Shown: positions 51,389-59,188, numbered from the stretch's first letter. The stretch is 64,000 bases of DNA from an uncultured Collinsella sp. (GCA_902493145.1 CABUOA010000008.1:13203-77202); one strand, 5' to 3'. Program-made: numbers and translations. Notes: generated by a model from the sequence alone, not told the origin.

Positions 51389-52654
51389 ATGGAAAATGCA
51401 AAGTTAAAGAGCAGCAAGGTCTACGCATGGGTTCTCGTAATCGCGCTTGGCCTCATGTCTGCTGGTACGACTGGATCCTATAGCGTAATCGCCGGCTCCT
51501 TCGTCGCGCCCGTGTGCGAGGAGTTCGGGTTTGACTATTCAATCTTCTCGTATTACTTCACCGCAACGCTCATTGGTCTTGCGGCGGCTCTTCCGTTTGT
51601 CGGAAAACTCATCCCCAAGGTCGTTGGCAAGGTTTGGCTCCCCGTCGTCGAGCTTATTTTGCTCGCTGCCGGCGCAGGCATGGCCTTCTACACCGAAGTC
51701 TGGATGTTCATCGCCGCTGGCGCCCTGATTGGCGTTTGCTTCGCCTTCACCACCGGCGTCGCCATGTCCGACGTTATTGACCAGTGGTTCAAAAAATCTG
51801 GTGGCCTGGCAATTGGTCTCGCTTGGGCAGTGAACTCGATTTACATGCTCATCATGAGCCCCGTCATCACCTCTGTCATCGAGGCCGCTGGCTGGAGGAC
51901 TGGTTATCTGGTGCTCGCTGGCGTCTCCGCCGTGCTCATTCTCCCCGCTTCCGTCCTGATTATCCGCTATAAGCCTCAGGACAAGGGCATGCTGCCCTAT
52001 GGCTACGTCGAGGGCGAGACGGTCGCCGAGACCGAGGAGACGACCGAGGATAGCACGCGTGGCGTTAGCTATGCGCGCGCCATTAAGTCGCCTGCCTTCT
52101 TCTTCTGCATCGGCTTCCTCTGCCTCGTTCAGCTCACTTGCTGCATGAACCAGCTCTTCCCGACGTATGCTTCCGAGGTTGGTTTTAGCCCCATGGTGGG
52201 CGGCTTCATGGTATCCGCTGCATCGCTCTTCGATCTGTTCCTCAATCCGATCGTCGGCACCACTTGCGATAAGTTCGGCAGCACGAAGGCCATTCTGGGC
52301 TGGCTCGCTGTCTCCATCCTCTCCTTTGCCATGCTCATGATGAGCAGCGGCAACTCGACGCTCAGCATCCTCGCAGCAGGCGTGAACGACGTAATGTACG
52401 TTATCGCTGGCACTGCCCTGACCGTTTTGGTTATGGATGTCTTTGGCTCCCGCGATTTCGGTCGCATCTTCGCGCTGATCTGCTCTGTGGGCTATATCGT
52501 CGGCGCCTTTGGCATGCCCGTTATGATGAAGGTCTATGAGCTTGTCGGCTCCTTCCAGGGCGTCTTCATCTTCTGCATCGCATGCAACGTTATTATCGGC
52601 CTGTTCTTGCTGCTGGCAAAAAAGACTGGTAAGAACCTCTCCTGGGACGAATAG
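51389..52654 (+). CDS. MFS transporter, OFA-like (second of two paralogues)
   Basis: A 421-residue, 12-helix carrier, close paralogue of the protein at 46730: the same AGSFVAPVCE, FTTGVAMSDVIDQWFKKS and QLFPTYASEVGFSPMVGG segments recur. The ATG at 51389 follows AGGAG by 8 bases and lies 11 bases after the carbamoyltransferase stop, so it belongs to the operon. It probably imports the substrate, or exchanges it with the amine product, while its twin serves another direction or compound. It is more codon-biased than the first paralogue. Confidence 0.87.
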   Translation: MENAKLKSSKVYAWVLVIALGLMSAGTTGSYSVIAGSFVAPVCEEFGFDYSIFSYYFTATLIGLAAALPFVGKLIPKVVGKVWLPVVELILLAAGAGMAFYTEVWMFIAAGALIGVCFAFTTGVAMSDVIDQWFKKSGGLAIGLAWAVNSIYMLIMSPVITSVIEAAGWRTGYLVLAGVSAVLILPASVLIIRYKPQDKGMLPYGYVEGETVAETEETTEDSTRGVSYARAIKSPAFFFCIGFLCLVQLTCCMNQLFPTYASEVGFSPMVGGFMVSAASLFDLFLNPIVGTTCDKFGSTKAILGWLAVSILSFAMLMMSSGNSTLSILAAGVNDVMYVIAGTALTVLVMDVFGSRDFGRIFALICSVGYIVGAFGMPVMMKVYELVGSFQGVFIFCIACNVIIGLFLLLAKKTGKNLSWDE

Positions 52655-52704
52655 TTCGATTCGTCATAGACATACGCTGTAGGGCTTAACCTACAGCCGC
52701 TTTG

Positions 52705-52735
52705 GGGCATCGACTAACGTCGGTGCCCTTTTTCA
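52705..52735 (+). terminator. Rho-independent terminator of the deiminase operon
   Basis: GGGCATCGA pairs with TCGGTGCCC (one G-U) and runs into TTTTT. A smaller hairpin CTGTAGG/CCTACAG precedes it. Confidence 0.8.
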
Positions 52736-52739
52736 TCGA

Positions 52740-52770
52740 ATGTGACAAAGGGACAGCCCCTTTGTCACAT
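52740..52770. repeat. Hairpin of the TGACAAAGGG family
   Basis: ATGTGACAAAGGG (52740-52752) pairs with CCCTTTGTCACAT; it follows the operon terminator. Confidence 0.75.
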
Positions 52771-52785
52771 TGAGTGGCTTGTAAA

Positions 52786-52971
52786 TCGAGGCCTAATACT
52801 TTTCCCGAGAAGTGAACGAGTGAAAATGGACCCCCGAAGCATCAACACTTATTGAAGGCGATTTCCTGCGGTTTTGTCAGCCAAATCCTGCGGGTTTGAC
52901 GTCTAAAAATGTCGATGCTTCGGAGGCCCAAATATAGCCGTTCACTTCTCGGGAAAAGTATTAGACCTCGA
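52786..52971. repeat. 186-bp nested palindromic element
   Basis: The outer arms (52786-52818 and 52939-52971) pair over 33 bases with one mismatch, beginning TCGAGGCCTAATACTTTTCC. Inner arms carrying CCGAAGCATC (about 52833-52843 and 52914-52924) pair again. The centre holds two tandem copies of a TCCTGCGG(T/G)TTTG repeat. No reading frame is present. It lies between convergent genes and could be a non-autonomous mobile element or structured repeat. Confidence 0.7.
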
Positions 52972-53013
52972 GATATAGGCGGCGTTTGCGAGCGGCAATT
53001 AGAGCGTAGGCTG

Positions 53014-54147
53014 CTAGTCCTCCTTTGCAGAGAGCATGAGGCGAATTTCCGGATGGGTGTACTCGTCAAACTCTTCTTTGGGCTCGGTGTCAAAGGTGTA
53101 GTACGACCTGATGGATTCGTCCTCTGTCTTGATGCTGATTTCTTGATATAGGGAGCTGGCCAAAAAATCCTGCTTAAATTCATCCGACAGGCTGCATGGC
53201 GTGAGCAGGTCCGGCGTGGCAACAGAAATGTCCAGCCCGTTGAGCGGGGCGCAGAGCGTCGCGATGTCCTGCTCGGCGCGGGCGAGGTTGTCTGCAAGGC
53301 TTGCCTCGGGGTCGATCTGACTGGTGTAATCGACGTCCGTGAGCATGCCGTCTACATCAAAAGAAAGGTAGACATAGGCTGCTTGAGCGCCAAGGTCATT
53401 ATCGCGCAGATAGCCGATAATGCGGTAGCCGTAGTCGTGATACGACTCGTATGGGTCGTCTGCTGCGACACGTTCGCACACGGGCTCCAAGGCATCTTGC
53501 GCGATGGCGAGCTGCTCGGCGGCTGCGGCCTTTCTTGCCTGAAGCTCGTTATTTCCCTGGACAAACTGCGGGATGTAGACGCCAAACAGCACAATGGCGG
53601 GCACCATCGCGAGAGCTATGATCTGCTTCTTGACGCTTGGAATTGTCACGCCGTATGCGTTTGCCATGGCCTCGGCATTGCTCGAGGTTTCGGCTAGCAC
53701 GTCTGCCGCCGTGGCGACTGCCCCTACGGCGCCGGCGACCTCCGCGGCGCCGCCCAGGTTACGCGCGAGATCGTTATCACTGTTCTTGAGCAGGCGGCCG
53801 GCAGCTTGCGTGGCAAGCACGCCGGCGACCTCCGCGGAGCGGTCTTTGTTGGTTTGGGCTACCGCAAGCCTGCTCTGCAGCTCCTTCCACTGTTTACCCT
53901 GCATTCCAAAGCGCGGCGCAAGAGCGCAATAGCAAAAGATGGCGAGTTCGATTGCGGTGAGTGCAATGGCGGTATATATACCTGCGGGTTGGAATTCCTT
54001 TTGGTGGAACGCGATATCGTTGATCATTTGGAGCGGCAACATCAACAGGCATGCTACGAACGACATGACGAGTGTGGTCGCTGCGATCTTGGGGTATGTA
54101 CAGTACCGCTGGATGCGTTTCTTTTCTTGTTCGGTGAGCTGCTGCAT
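53014..54147 (-). CDS. Membrane protein of unknown function
   Basis: A 377-residue protein. Two membrane helices near the N-terminus (about 20-45 and 58-80) are followed by a helical segment with a glycine/alanine-rich stretch (GGAAEVAGAVGAVATAADVL), a third membrane helix (IIALAMVPAIVLFGVYIP) and a C-terminal extracellular or cytoplasmic domain of 190 residues rich in acidic residues. The start at 54147 follows GAGG. No family could be named. It is flanked by palindromic repeats on both sides. Confidence 0.65.
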   Translation of the reverse strand: MQQLTEQEKKRIQRYCTYPKIAATTLVMSFVACLLMLPLQMINDIAFHQKEFQPAGIYTAIALTAIELAIFCYCALAPRFGMQGKQWKELQSRLAVAQTNKDRSAEVAGVLATQAAGRLLKNSDNDLARNLGGAAEVAGAVGAVATAADVLAETSSNAEAMANAYGVTIPSVKKQIIALAMVPAIVLFGVYIPQFVQGNNELQARKAAAAEQLAIAQDALEPVCERVAADDPYESYHDYGYRIIGYLRDNDLGAQAAYVYLSFDVDGMLTDVDYTSQIDPEASLADNLARAEQDIATLCAPLNGLDISVATPDLLTPCSLSDEFKQDFLASSLYQEISIKTEDESIRSYYTFDTEPKEEFDEYTHPEIRLMLSAKED

Positions 54148-54370
54148 GGGGCCTCGACTCTCATCGTTTTTGGGCGATGCGCACACGCTCTTGAGTATAG
54201 ATGAGTGGAGGGTGTTTGTTGTTCAGACATGGCGGTCAACAGCGTGCTGTTGGTGATCGCTTGATCGTGGGTGCCATTCGCCTTCGTTGCACAGGGGCTG
54301 GTGGAGGGCTGGTTGGCGTCAAGTAACCGCCTCCGCCTTGTGGGCCGCCTCAAGGACAAGGCATAATGCA

Positions 54371-54400
54371 TGTGATAAGGGGGCAGTCCCTTTGCCACAT
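54371..54400. repeat. Degenerate hairpin of the TGACAAAGGG family
   Basis: TGTGATAAGGGGGCAGTCCC and the following TTTGCCACA form an imperfect version of the shared hairpin, just before the dus gene, where it would fall in the mRNA leader. Confidence 0.5.
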
Positions 54401-54414
54401 TGATCTGAGAGTAG

Positions 54415-55374
54415 ATGTTGATGATTCTATCGTTGGCCCCTATGGAGGGGATTACCGGGCATGTGTTCCGTCGCGTGCATGCGGAGTGTTTCGGTGCGCT
54501 CGATTGTTATTACACGCCGTTTTTGCCGCCGCCGCGCGTGGGCAACCGCTTTGGCGGTAAGGCGTTTAAAGAGGTCGATCCCGCCAATAACCAGGGGCTT
54601 AACGTGGTGCCTCAGCTGATGTCCAAAAACGCGGACGAGTTTGTGTGGGCGGCGCAGGTGCTCGCCGACATGGGTTACCGCGAGGTCAGTCTCAACCTTG
54701 GCTGCCCCTCGGGCACGGTTGTCGCCAAGGGGAAGGGTTCGGGCTTTCTGCGCAACTTGGATGAGCTCGAGGTGTTCTTGAGCGACGTGTGCGAGCGCTC
54801 GCCATTGCCGGTGTCGGTCAAGACCAGACTGGGGTTGGAAAGCGACGACGAATACGAGCGTGTGCTTGACCTCTATTGCCGCATGCCGCTGGCAGAGCTG
54901 ATCGTGCATCCGCGTGTGCAAAAGGACCGCTATACGGGCTCGCCGCGCAAGGAGTTTTACGGCGAGACACTGGATCGGGCGCCGTTTCCCGTGGCCTACA
55001 ACGGTGACATCTTTGATCTTGAGGACATGAATGAGCTGGTGGAGGCCTATCCCGGAACGCGCCACGTAATGTTGGGACGCGGCCTGCTTGCGAACCCCGC
55101 GCTGGCTCGCATGGTTGCCGGCGGCCCTGCTGCTACGGCAGCTGAGCTGCAGCGCTTCCACGACACGCTGTTCGCAGCCTATGCGGATGAGATTGGCGGC
55201 AATGCGGTCTTTCGCATGAAGGAGTGGTGGTTCTACGCCAAGTGCGCTTTCGCCGACCCCGCTACCGTTCACAAGCTCGTACGTAAGACCAAAAAGGCCG
55301 ACGAATACCGCGCCGCCGTCGATCGCGTCTTTCGCGAGCAGCCGCTCGCGTCAACCGCTCGCTTTTGCGGCTAG
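54415..55374 (+). CDS. dus: tRNA-dihydrouridine synthase
   Basis: A 319-residue FMN-dependent TIM-barrel enzyme that reduces uridine to dihydrouridine in the D loop of tRNA. It opens with ILSLAPMEGITG, has the catalytic Cys in SLNLGCPSGTVVAKGKGSG, then VKTRLGLES, LIVHPRVQKDRYTG, VAYNGDIF and VMLGRGLLANP that binds phosphate. Start at 54415 or 54421; neither has a clear ribosome site, so translation may be weak. Which Dus subgroup it is cannot be told. It stands alone. Confidence 0.9.
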   Translation: MLMILSLAPMEGITGHVFRRVHAECFGALDCYYTPFLPPPRVGNRFGGKAFKEVDPANNQGLNVVPQLMSKNADEFVWAAQVLADMGYREVSLNLGCPSGTVVAKGKGSGFLRNLDELEVFLSDVCERSPLPVSVKTRLGLESDDEYERVLDLYCRMPLAELIVHPRVQKDRYTGSPRKEFYGETLDRAPFPVAYNGDIFDLEDMNELVEAYPGTRHVMLGRGLLANPALARMVAGGPAATAAELQRFHDTLFAAYADEIGGNAVFRMKEWWFYAKCAFADPATVHKLVRKTKKADEYRAAVDRVFREQPLASTARFCG

Positions 55375-55376
55375 TT

Positions 55377-55430
55377 AGTCATTGGGGACGTTCTTTAACG
55401 GCTAGTCATTCAAGAACGTCCCCAACGACT
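55377..55430. repeat. Palindrome with TTGGGGACGTTCTT arms
   Basis: AGTCATTGGGGACGTTCTT (55377-55395) pairs with its complement at 55412-55430 with one mismatch, right after the dus stop. A 23-base copy of the left arm lies at 63911-63932, and TTGGGGAC cores lie at 56937 and 57059. Confidence 0.75.
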
Positions 55431-55444
55431 ATGTTGCAAAAAGC

Positions 55445-55499
55445 TGTACGCCAGCATCCAAAGATGTCGAAAAATGTCGACTTTGGATGCTGGCGTACA
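55445..55499. repeat. 19-bp perfect palindrome
   Basis: TGTACGCCAGCATCCAAAG (55445-55463) pairs perfectly with its complement at 55481-55499. The loop holds AAAAATGTCGA, also found in the 186-bp element at 52905-52915. Confidence 0.7.
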
Positions 55500-55520
55500 T
55501 GTTTGGGCTCGGCAGGGGGA

Positions 55521-55787
55521 CTAGGCAATCATTGCATCGAGCGTAATGAGCTCTCTGAGTCGCTCCGTGCGTGTTTGCCCATGACGCTCCGCCTTTGCGT
55601 CAAACGCTTCAAGAACCGATTCGCCCACACGTGCCGACAAAACAACGCTTGGCTCATCGGAGATCGGCGGCCTTCCCAACTTGATGGTGCGACCCTTTGG
55701 CCACTCATCTTTTTCGTATGCCTCTGCGGCCTTTTCCAGCTCTCCGGGAGCAAACCCCATTATCTTTTCGAGCTGCTTAGCGTCCAT
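55521..55787 (-). CDS. Ribbon-helix-helix antitoxin-like protein
   Basis: An 88-residue protein. Residues 48-80 (VVLSARVGESVLEAFDAKAE, followed by RLRELI) look like a ribbon-helix-helix domain as in plasmid and antitoxin repressors, with a basic GRTIKLGRPP before it. No toxin gene of normal length adjoins it. A very small frame upstream (55796-55870) ends in TAG inside its ribosome site TAGGAGG, hinting at coupled translation with a lost partner. Function as antitoxin is inferred. Confidence 0.6.
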   Translation of the reverse strand: MDAKQLEKIMGFAPGELEKAAEAYEKDEWPKGRTIKLGRPPISDEPSVVLSARVGESVLEAFDAKAERHGQTRTERLRELITLDAMIA

Positions 55788-55795
55788 AGCGCCTC

Positions 55796-55870
55796 CTATC
55801 GATCGATCCCGATTTCTCTGAGCACCTTGCGCGTAGGAGGGACAAGGGCGTGGATTGCAATGAGCTCCAT
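55796..55870 (-). CDS. 24-residue upstream frame, possibly a truncated partner or leader
   Basis: It reads MELIAIHALVPPTRKVLREI and four further residues. Its TAG stop overlaps the AGGAGG ribosome site of the RHH gene. An imperfect dyad, TTTGTCTACAAATCTGTATAC plus, lies just upstream at about 55885-55907 (only its first bases are quoted) and could be an operator. Whether it is translated is unsure. Confidence 0.3.
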   Translation of the reverse strand: MELIAIHALVPPTRKVLREIGIDR

Positions 55871-55945
55871 AAGAGCCTCTTTTTTTGTATACAGATTTGT
55901 AGACAAAAATGCAAGCAGTTAATACGGTTAAGCAGCCTGTTTTGA

Positions 55946-56458
55946 CTAGCGGACCATTGGGGTTTCCGGTTTTGGAACAGGTGGGTTGATGAATTCTTCT
56001 GGAAGCTGGATGGGGTGTTCGCCTCGCATGACACGGGTATAGCTTTGGTTCAGGCTTCTTCTCATGAACATTTCTGCCTTTTTTGCTTCGTCTGGATGGA
56101 TGATTGCCTCTTGCCGTGGGACATCAAGTGGAAAGTCTTCCATGAGCTCCTCGTATCCTGGATCGGAGATTCCTGCGATGCAGTCGATCCAGAGAAAAGG
56201 TTGATACAGTCTTGCACCCGCGACGACGGCAAATAGGTCCCCAGCCCTTATAATCGGTTCCTCGTTGGGTTTGATGTCGCTAAGAGGTCGAGACGCCGTG
56301 AAGGTGTTGTCGCGGTAAAGGTCGACTTTGGCTTTGGCTCCACAAATACATACGAGATATTCTAGGGTTTGGACTTCTTCGGATTCGGCAATGGCCTTCT
56401 CTATACCGGCGATTTCTGCCAAGCTGCTTACTCGAATCAGTGATTCTTGGTATCCCAT
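55946..56458 (-). CDS. Hypothetical protein of the accessory islet
   Basis: About 170 residues from an ATG (MGYQESLIRVSSLAEIAGI) preceded by GGGAGGA at 7 bases; the frame is open 40 codons further to a TTG near 56578, which has no ribosome site. The sequence has an LEYLVCICGAKAKVDLYRDN middle, resembling no family I can name, and a basic MRRSLNQSYTRVMRG region with a Pro-rich tail. Base composition is lower in GC than flanking genes, fitting recent acquisition. Function unknown. Confidence 0.5.
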   Translation of the reverse strand: MGYQESLIRVSSLAEIAGIEKAIAESEEVQTLEYLVCICGAKAKVDLYRDNTFTASRPLSDIKPNEEPIIRAGDLFAVVAGARLYQPFLWIDCIAGISDPGYEELMEDFPLDVPRQEAIIHPDEAKKAEMFMRRSLNQSYTRVMRGEHPIQLPEEFINPPVPKPETPMVR

Positions 56459-56616
56459 GTCTAGTTCCTCCCGTATTGCTCTAAATAAAGGGATCGACTG
56501 CCTTTTCCATTGCTGCCACGTGTGCGGCTCTAGGGCGTCGGTAGACTCGTCTTCATCAGTCTTCGATGGCGAGACCAACTCAATTCATGACATAGTGTGT
56601 CTCGAATTAGGGACGC

Positions 56617-56787
56617 CTAATAGAAAAGGGCCGTATTGTCCTTATATGCCTCGACCATCGTCGAGTTGATGGCGCGTTCAACGTGGGAACGAGGGTGCTC
56701 GAGGGTTTTTCTGACAGACGCGTAGACATATTCTTCATCTGGCAGTGCGGGCTCGATAGTTTTTTGGGTTGATAATTGTTTTGCCAT
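56617..56787 (-). pseudogene. Truncated N-terminus of a YhcG/DUF1016-like nuclease
   Basis: A 56-codon frame starting at ATG 56787 with CAGGAG 9 bases upstream, so it may still be translated. SHVERAINSTMVEAYKDN resembles the N-terminal helix of YhcG/DUF1016 PDDEXK proteins (RxxVxxAVNxxMVxxYW), but the frame stops after TALFY; the C-terminal nuclease is missing. The downstream hypothetical gene does not continue it. Remnant of a mobile restriction-type gene is inferred. Confidence 0.5.
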
Positions 56788-56936
56788 AACGATGCACTCC
56801 TGTGTGACTCACGGATAACGGAAACGTTTGATTGTGAGTGCCGTTCTTTGATGGCGACGGCGAACAGGAGCGCAGCCTGTCTGAGGTGGGCGAGTGCGGT
56901 AACCACCGATCTTACTTACCGAACCCGCTCCAGCGT

Positions 56937-57069
56937 GTCATTGGGGACCTCCGCGGGAGCTCTCGACCAGCCTCATGCCTTGAGGCGAGTATAGCATATA
57001 AGCAAACGTATGTTCTATAAATTTGAGAAACTGAATTCCTACCTACTCATTTAAGTGCGTCCCCAATGA
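56937..57069. repeat. Pair of opposed TTGGGGAC half-elements
   Basis: GTCATTGGGGAC at 56937-56948 and, in the opposite sense, GTCCCCAATGA at 57059-57069. They are halves of the palindrome complete at 55377-55430 and mark the right end of the islet. Confidence 0.55.
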
Positions 57070-57072
57070 GTG

Positions 57073-57318
57073 CTAGAGCAGGTTCTTCTGTGCCCAGGTG
57101 ATGATGTCGCTCGACTCGTAGAGTGGCTTGCCGTCGATGAATAGGCAGGGAACCTGGCGTTTTCCGCCGACGGCGATGAGCGTCTGCTCGGCATCGGAGT
57201 CGATCGAGATGTTGCGCTCAGGGATGGTCACGCCGTTATCGGCCAAAAAGCGCTTGACCTTTATGCAATACGGGCAGCCAGTCATAACGTAGAGCGCGAG
57301 TTCATGATCAGTAGCCAT
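57073..57318 (-). CDS. Glutaredoxin-like protein
   Basis: An 81-residue glutaredoxin/NrdH-type thiol protein. Active site CPYC at 15-18 is followed by IKVKRFLADNGV, and the cis-Pro site is RQVPCLFIDGKPL; an unusual third Cys lies in VPCLF. The ATG at 57318 follows GGAG; the longer frame runs into the next gene antisense. It probably reduces ribonucleotide reductase or protein disulfides in the cytoplasm. Confidence 0.85.
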   Translation of the reverse strand: MATDHELALYVMTGCPYCIKVKRFLADNGVTIPERNISIDSDAEQTLIAVGGKRQVPCLFIDGKPLYESSDIITWAQKNLL

Positions 57319-57370
57319 GGTGTCTCCAATCGGTTGCGGTTTTGATTGAAATACCCAAAGCCGCCGCAAT

Positions 57371-58198
57371 CTATGCGCGGGCCAGCGACGACTCGATGGC
57401 CTGTACCAGAAACGCCGTAGCTCCGGTGCCGCAGGGCTTGTCGTAGTAGTCAACAAAGCGCTGATCGGCAAGATAGCCGTGGGCGAGGCCCAGGTATGCT
57501 TCGTCTTGGGGTTCGTGTCCCCAGTTAAGGCCAATCCATCGACGGTGCATTGCGACAAGCTTGCGCGCCTCGCTTCCATCCGGTTCGCCGTCGCCCATGG
57601 CGATCGAGAGCTGGCCCAGAATAGCGCGTTCAAGTTCCTTCATGTCGTTCCATGTCTCGGGGTCCATGTCCAGCAGTGCCTCGTTTGCTGCATCGACGGC
57701 CTCGTCGCCATAGCGCGCCCGCGCCTCGGCACCGTAGCGCTCCTCGTTTTCCTGCACGGTGTGCCAGCGCTCCAATTGCGGCAGCACGGCGCCCATGAGC
57801 GAGACGGCTTCGTCGAGCGACATACCGGTGTTTTGTGCCAGGCGCGGGGCGCAATCCTCAATCATGGCCTCCATCGTGGTCTCGTAGGTGTACTTGCCGT
57901 GGTCGTAGCACCACTTGCAGTAATGGTCGGTCGTTGCGCCGTGAGCATCGGTGCCGCAGTCGTCGGGCGTGAGTATCATGCCGCAGCTCTGGCAATAGTG
58001 CTCGGGCATTTCGAGCAGGTGGGACAGCGGTTCTCCGGTTATGGCGGCAATGAGCTTCATCATGTCGATGCCCGGCGTGACTTCGCCGCGTTCCCAACGG
58101 CTGACGGCTTGGCGTGTGACGAAGAGCTTGGCGGCGAGTTGCTCTTGGGTGAGATTGTTGTCGCGGCGGATGGCGATGAGCTTTTCTGCAAAGGCCAT
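57371..58198 (-). CDS. XRE regulator with zinc-ribbon and TipAS ligand-binding domains
   Basis: A 275-residue protein with three domains. Residues 1-60 are an XRE helix-turn-helix (LTQEQLAAKLFVTRQAVSRW). Residues 68-115 form a zinc ribbon with CQSCGM and CKWC. From about 130 the sequence ERYGAEARARYGDEAVDAAN, then AYLGLAHGYLADQRFVDYYD and GATAFLVQAI match the TipAS fold, which in MerR-type TipA and related proteins binds thiopeptides or other cyclic compounds. TipAS joined to an XRE domain and a zinc ribbon is uncommon. The ATG follows AAAGGAG. It diverges from trmO. Confidence 0.8.
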   Translation of the reverse strand: MAFAEKLIAIRRDNNLTQEQLAAKLFVTRQAVSRWERGEVTPGIDMMKLIAAITGEPLSHLLEMPEHYCQSCGMILTPDDCGTDAHGATTDHYCKWCYDHGKYTYETTMEAMIEDCAPRLAQNTGMSLDEAVSLMGAVLPQLERWHTVQENEERYGAEARARYGDEAVDAANEALLDMDPETWNDMKELERAILGQLSIAMGDGEPDGSEARKLVAMHRRWIGLNWGHEPQDEAYLGLAHGYLADQRFVDYYDKPCGTGATAFLVQAIESSLARA

Positions 58199-58325
58199 GA
58201 CGGCTCCTTTCTGCTGTTTGTTGCTTTAAGCATACGCGGCGGCCGGCACCCTTCCAAGCAACCGTTGGTTGCACGACGGGGACCGCGGCGAAGAATTGCG
58301 CGCAACACCCCACGCCTCCATGCCG

Positions 58326-58331
58326 TACAAT
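58326..58331 (+). promoter_or_regulatory. -10 box giving a possibly leaderless trmO transcript
   Basis: TACAAT ends 7 bases before the ATG at 58339 and no ribosome site precedes it, so transcription would begin at or next to the start codon. No -35 is evident. Confidence 0.45.
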
Positions 58332-58338
58332 GACCGGC

Positions 58339-59076
58339 ATGGAACCTATTGCACACATACATACCGACCTGCCGCAGAAGTTCGGCATCCCACGCAACAG
58401 CTTTTTGGCGCCCCATCTGCAGGGACGCATCGTCTTTGAGCCGGAATTTGCCTCCAACGCTGCAGTTGAGGGTCTGGACTCCTTCTCTCACCTATGGCTG
58501 CTATGGTGCTTCGAAAACGGAACGCCCGGCGGCACGGCTAAGGACATAGCCGCCGATGCCAAAACGCAGGACAGGTCCGGCACCAACGCAAAATGGTCGA
58601 AAACCGTGCGCCCACCGCGTCTGGGTGGAGCCGAACGCGTGGGCGTGTTTGCCACGCGCAGTCCGTTTCGCCCTAATCCCATCGGGCTCACCTGCGTCAA
58701 GCTTGATCGTGTCGAGCTCACCGACGATGGTCCCATCATCCATGTGCTGGGGGCCGACCTGCGCGACGGTACGCCCATCTACGACATTAAGCCTTACATT
58801 CCGTTTGCGGACTGTCACCCGGATGCGACGGGCGGCTGGATTGAGGACGCGCCATGGCAAGAGCTCGATGTCGAGCTCCCGCAAGCGCTGCGGGACATGG
58901 TCCCGGACACAAAGCTCCCCGGCTTGATCGAGGTGCTCCGCCAAGATCCGCGCCGTGCGGGCAGCAAACACGAGCCAAACCGCGTTTACCATTTGGCTTA
59001 CGCTGGGCTTGACATATCGTTTACGGTCGACGGAACCAGGTTGACGATAACCGCCATCAACGACGCGCGAGACTAA
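58339..59076 (+). CDS. trmO: tRNA (adenine-N6) methyltransferase TrmO/TsaA family
   Basis: A 245-residue SAM-dependent enzyme that methylates t6A37 in tRNA. The core GVFATRSPFRPNPIGLTCVK is the family hallmark and the AdoMet-binding fold; HLWLLWCFE precedes it and LRDGTPIYDIKPYIPFAD follows. The protein is longer than YaeB by a C-terminal extension that includes LIEVLRQDPRR, typical of many relatives. The ATG at 58339 fits a leaderless transcript; another ATG at 58330 is possible. It diverges from the XRE-TipAS gene. Confidence 0.9.
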   Translation: MEPIAHIHTDLPQKFGIPRNSFLAPHLQGRIVFEPEFASNAAVEGLDSFSHLWLLWCFENGTPGGTAKDIAADAKTQDRSGTNAKWSKTVRPPRLGGAERVGVFATRSPFRPNPIGLTCVKLDRVELTDDGPIIHVLGADLRDGTPIYDIKPYIPFADCHPDATGGWIEDAPWQELDVELPQALRDMVPDTKLPGLIEVLRQDPRRAGSKHEPNRVYHLAYAGLDISFTVDGTRLTITAINDARD

Positions 59077-59188
59077 CCAGCCATTCGTCCGCACCCGTCA
59101 AATTAAGCGCCAAACTCCGCTCCAAAACCGCCCACGCTGGTGGACAATAACGCCTACCGAAACAATCCGCTTTGCACGGGAGCTCAGC

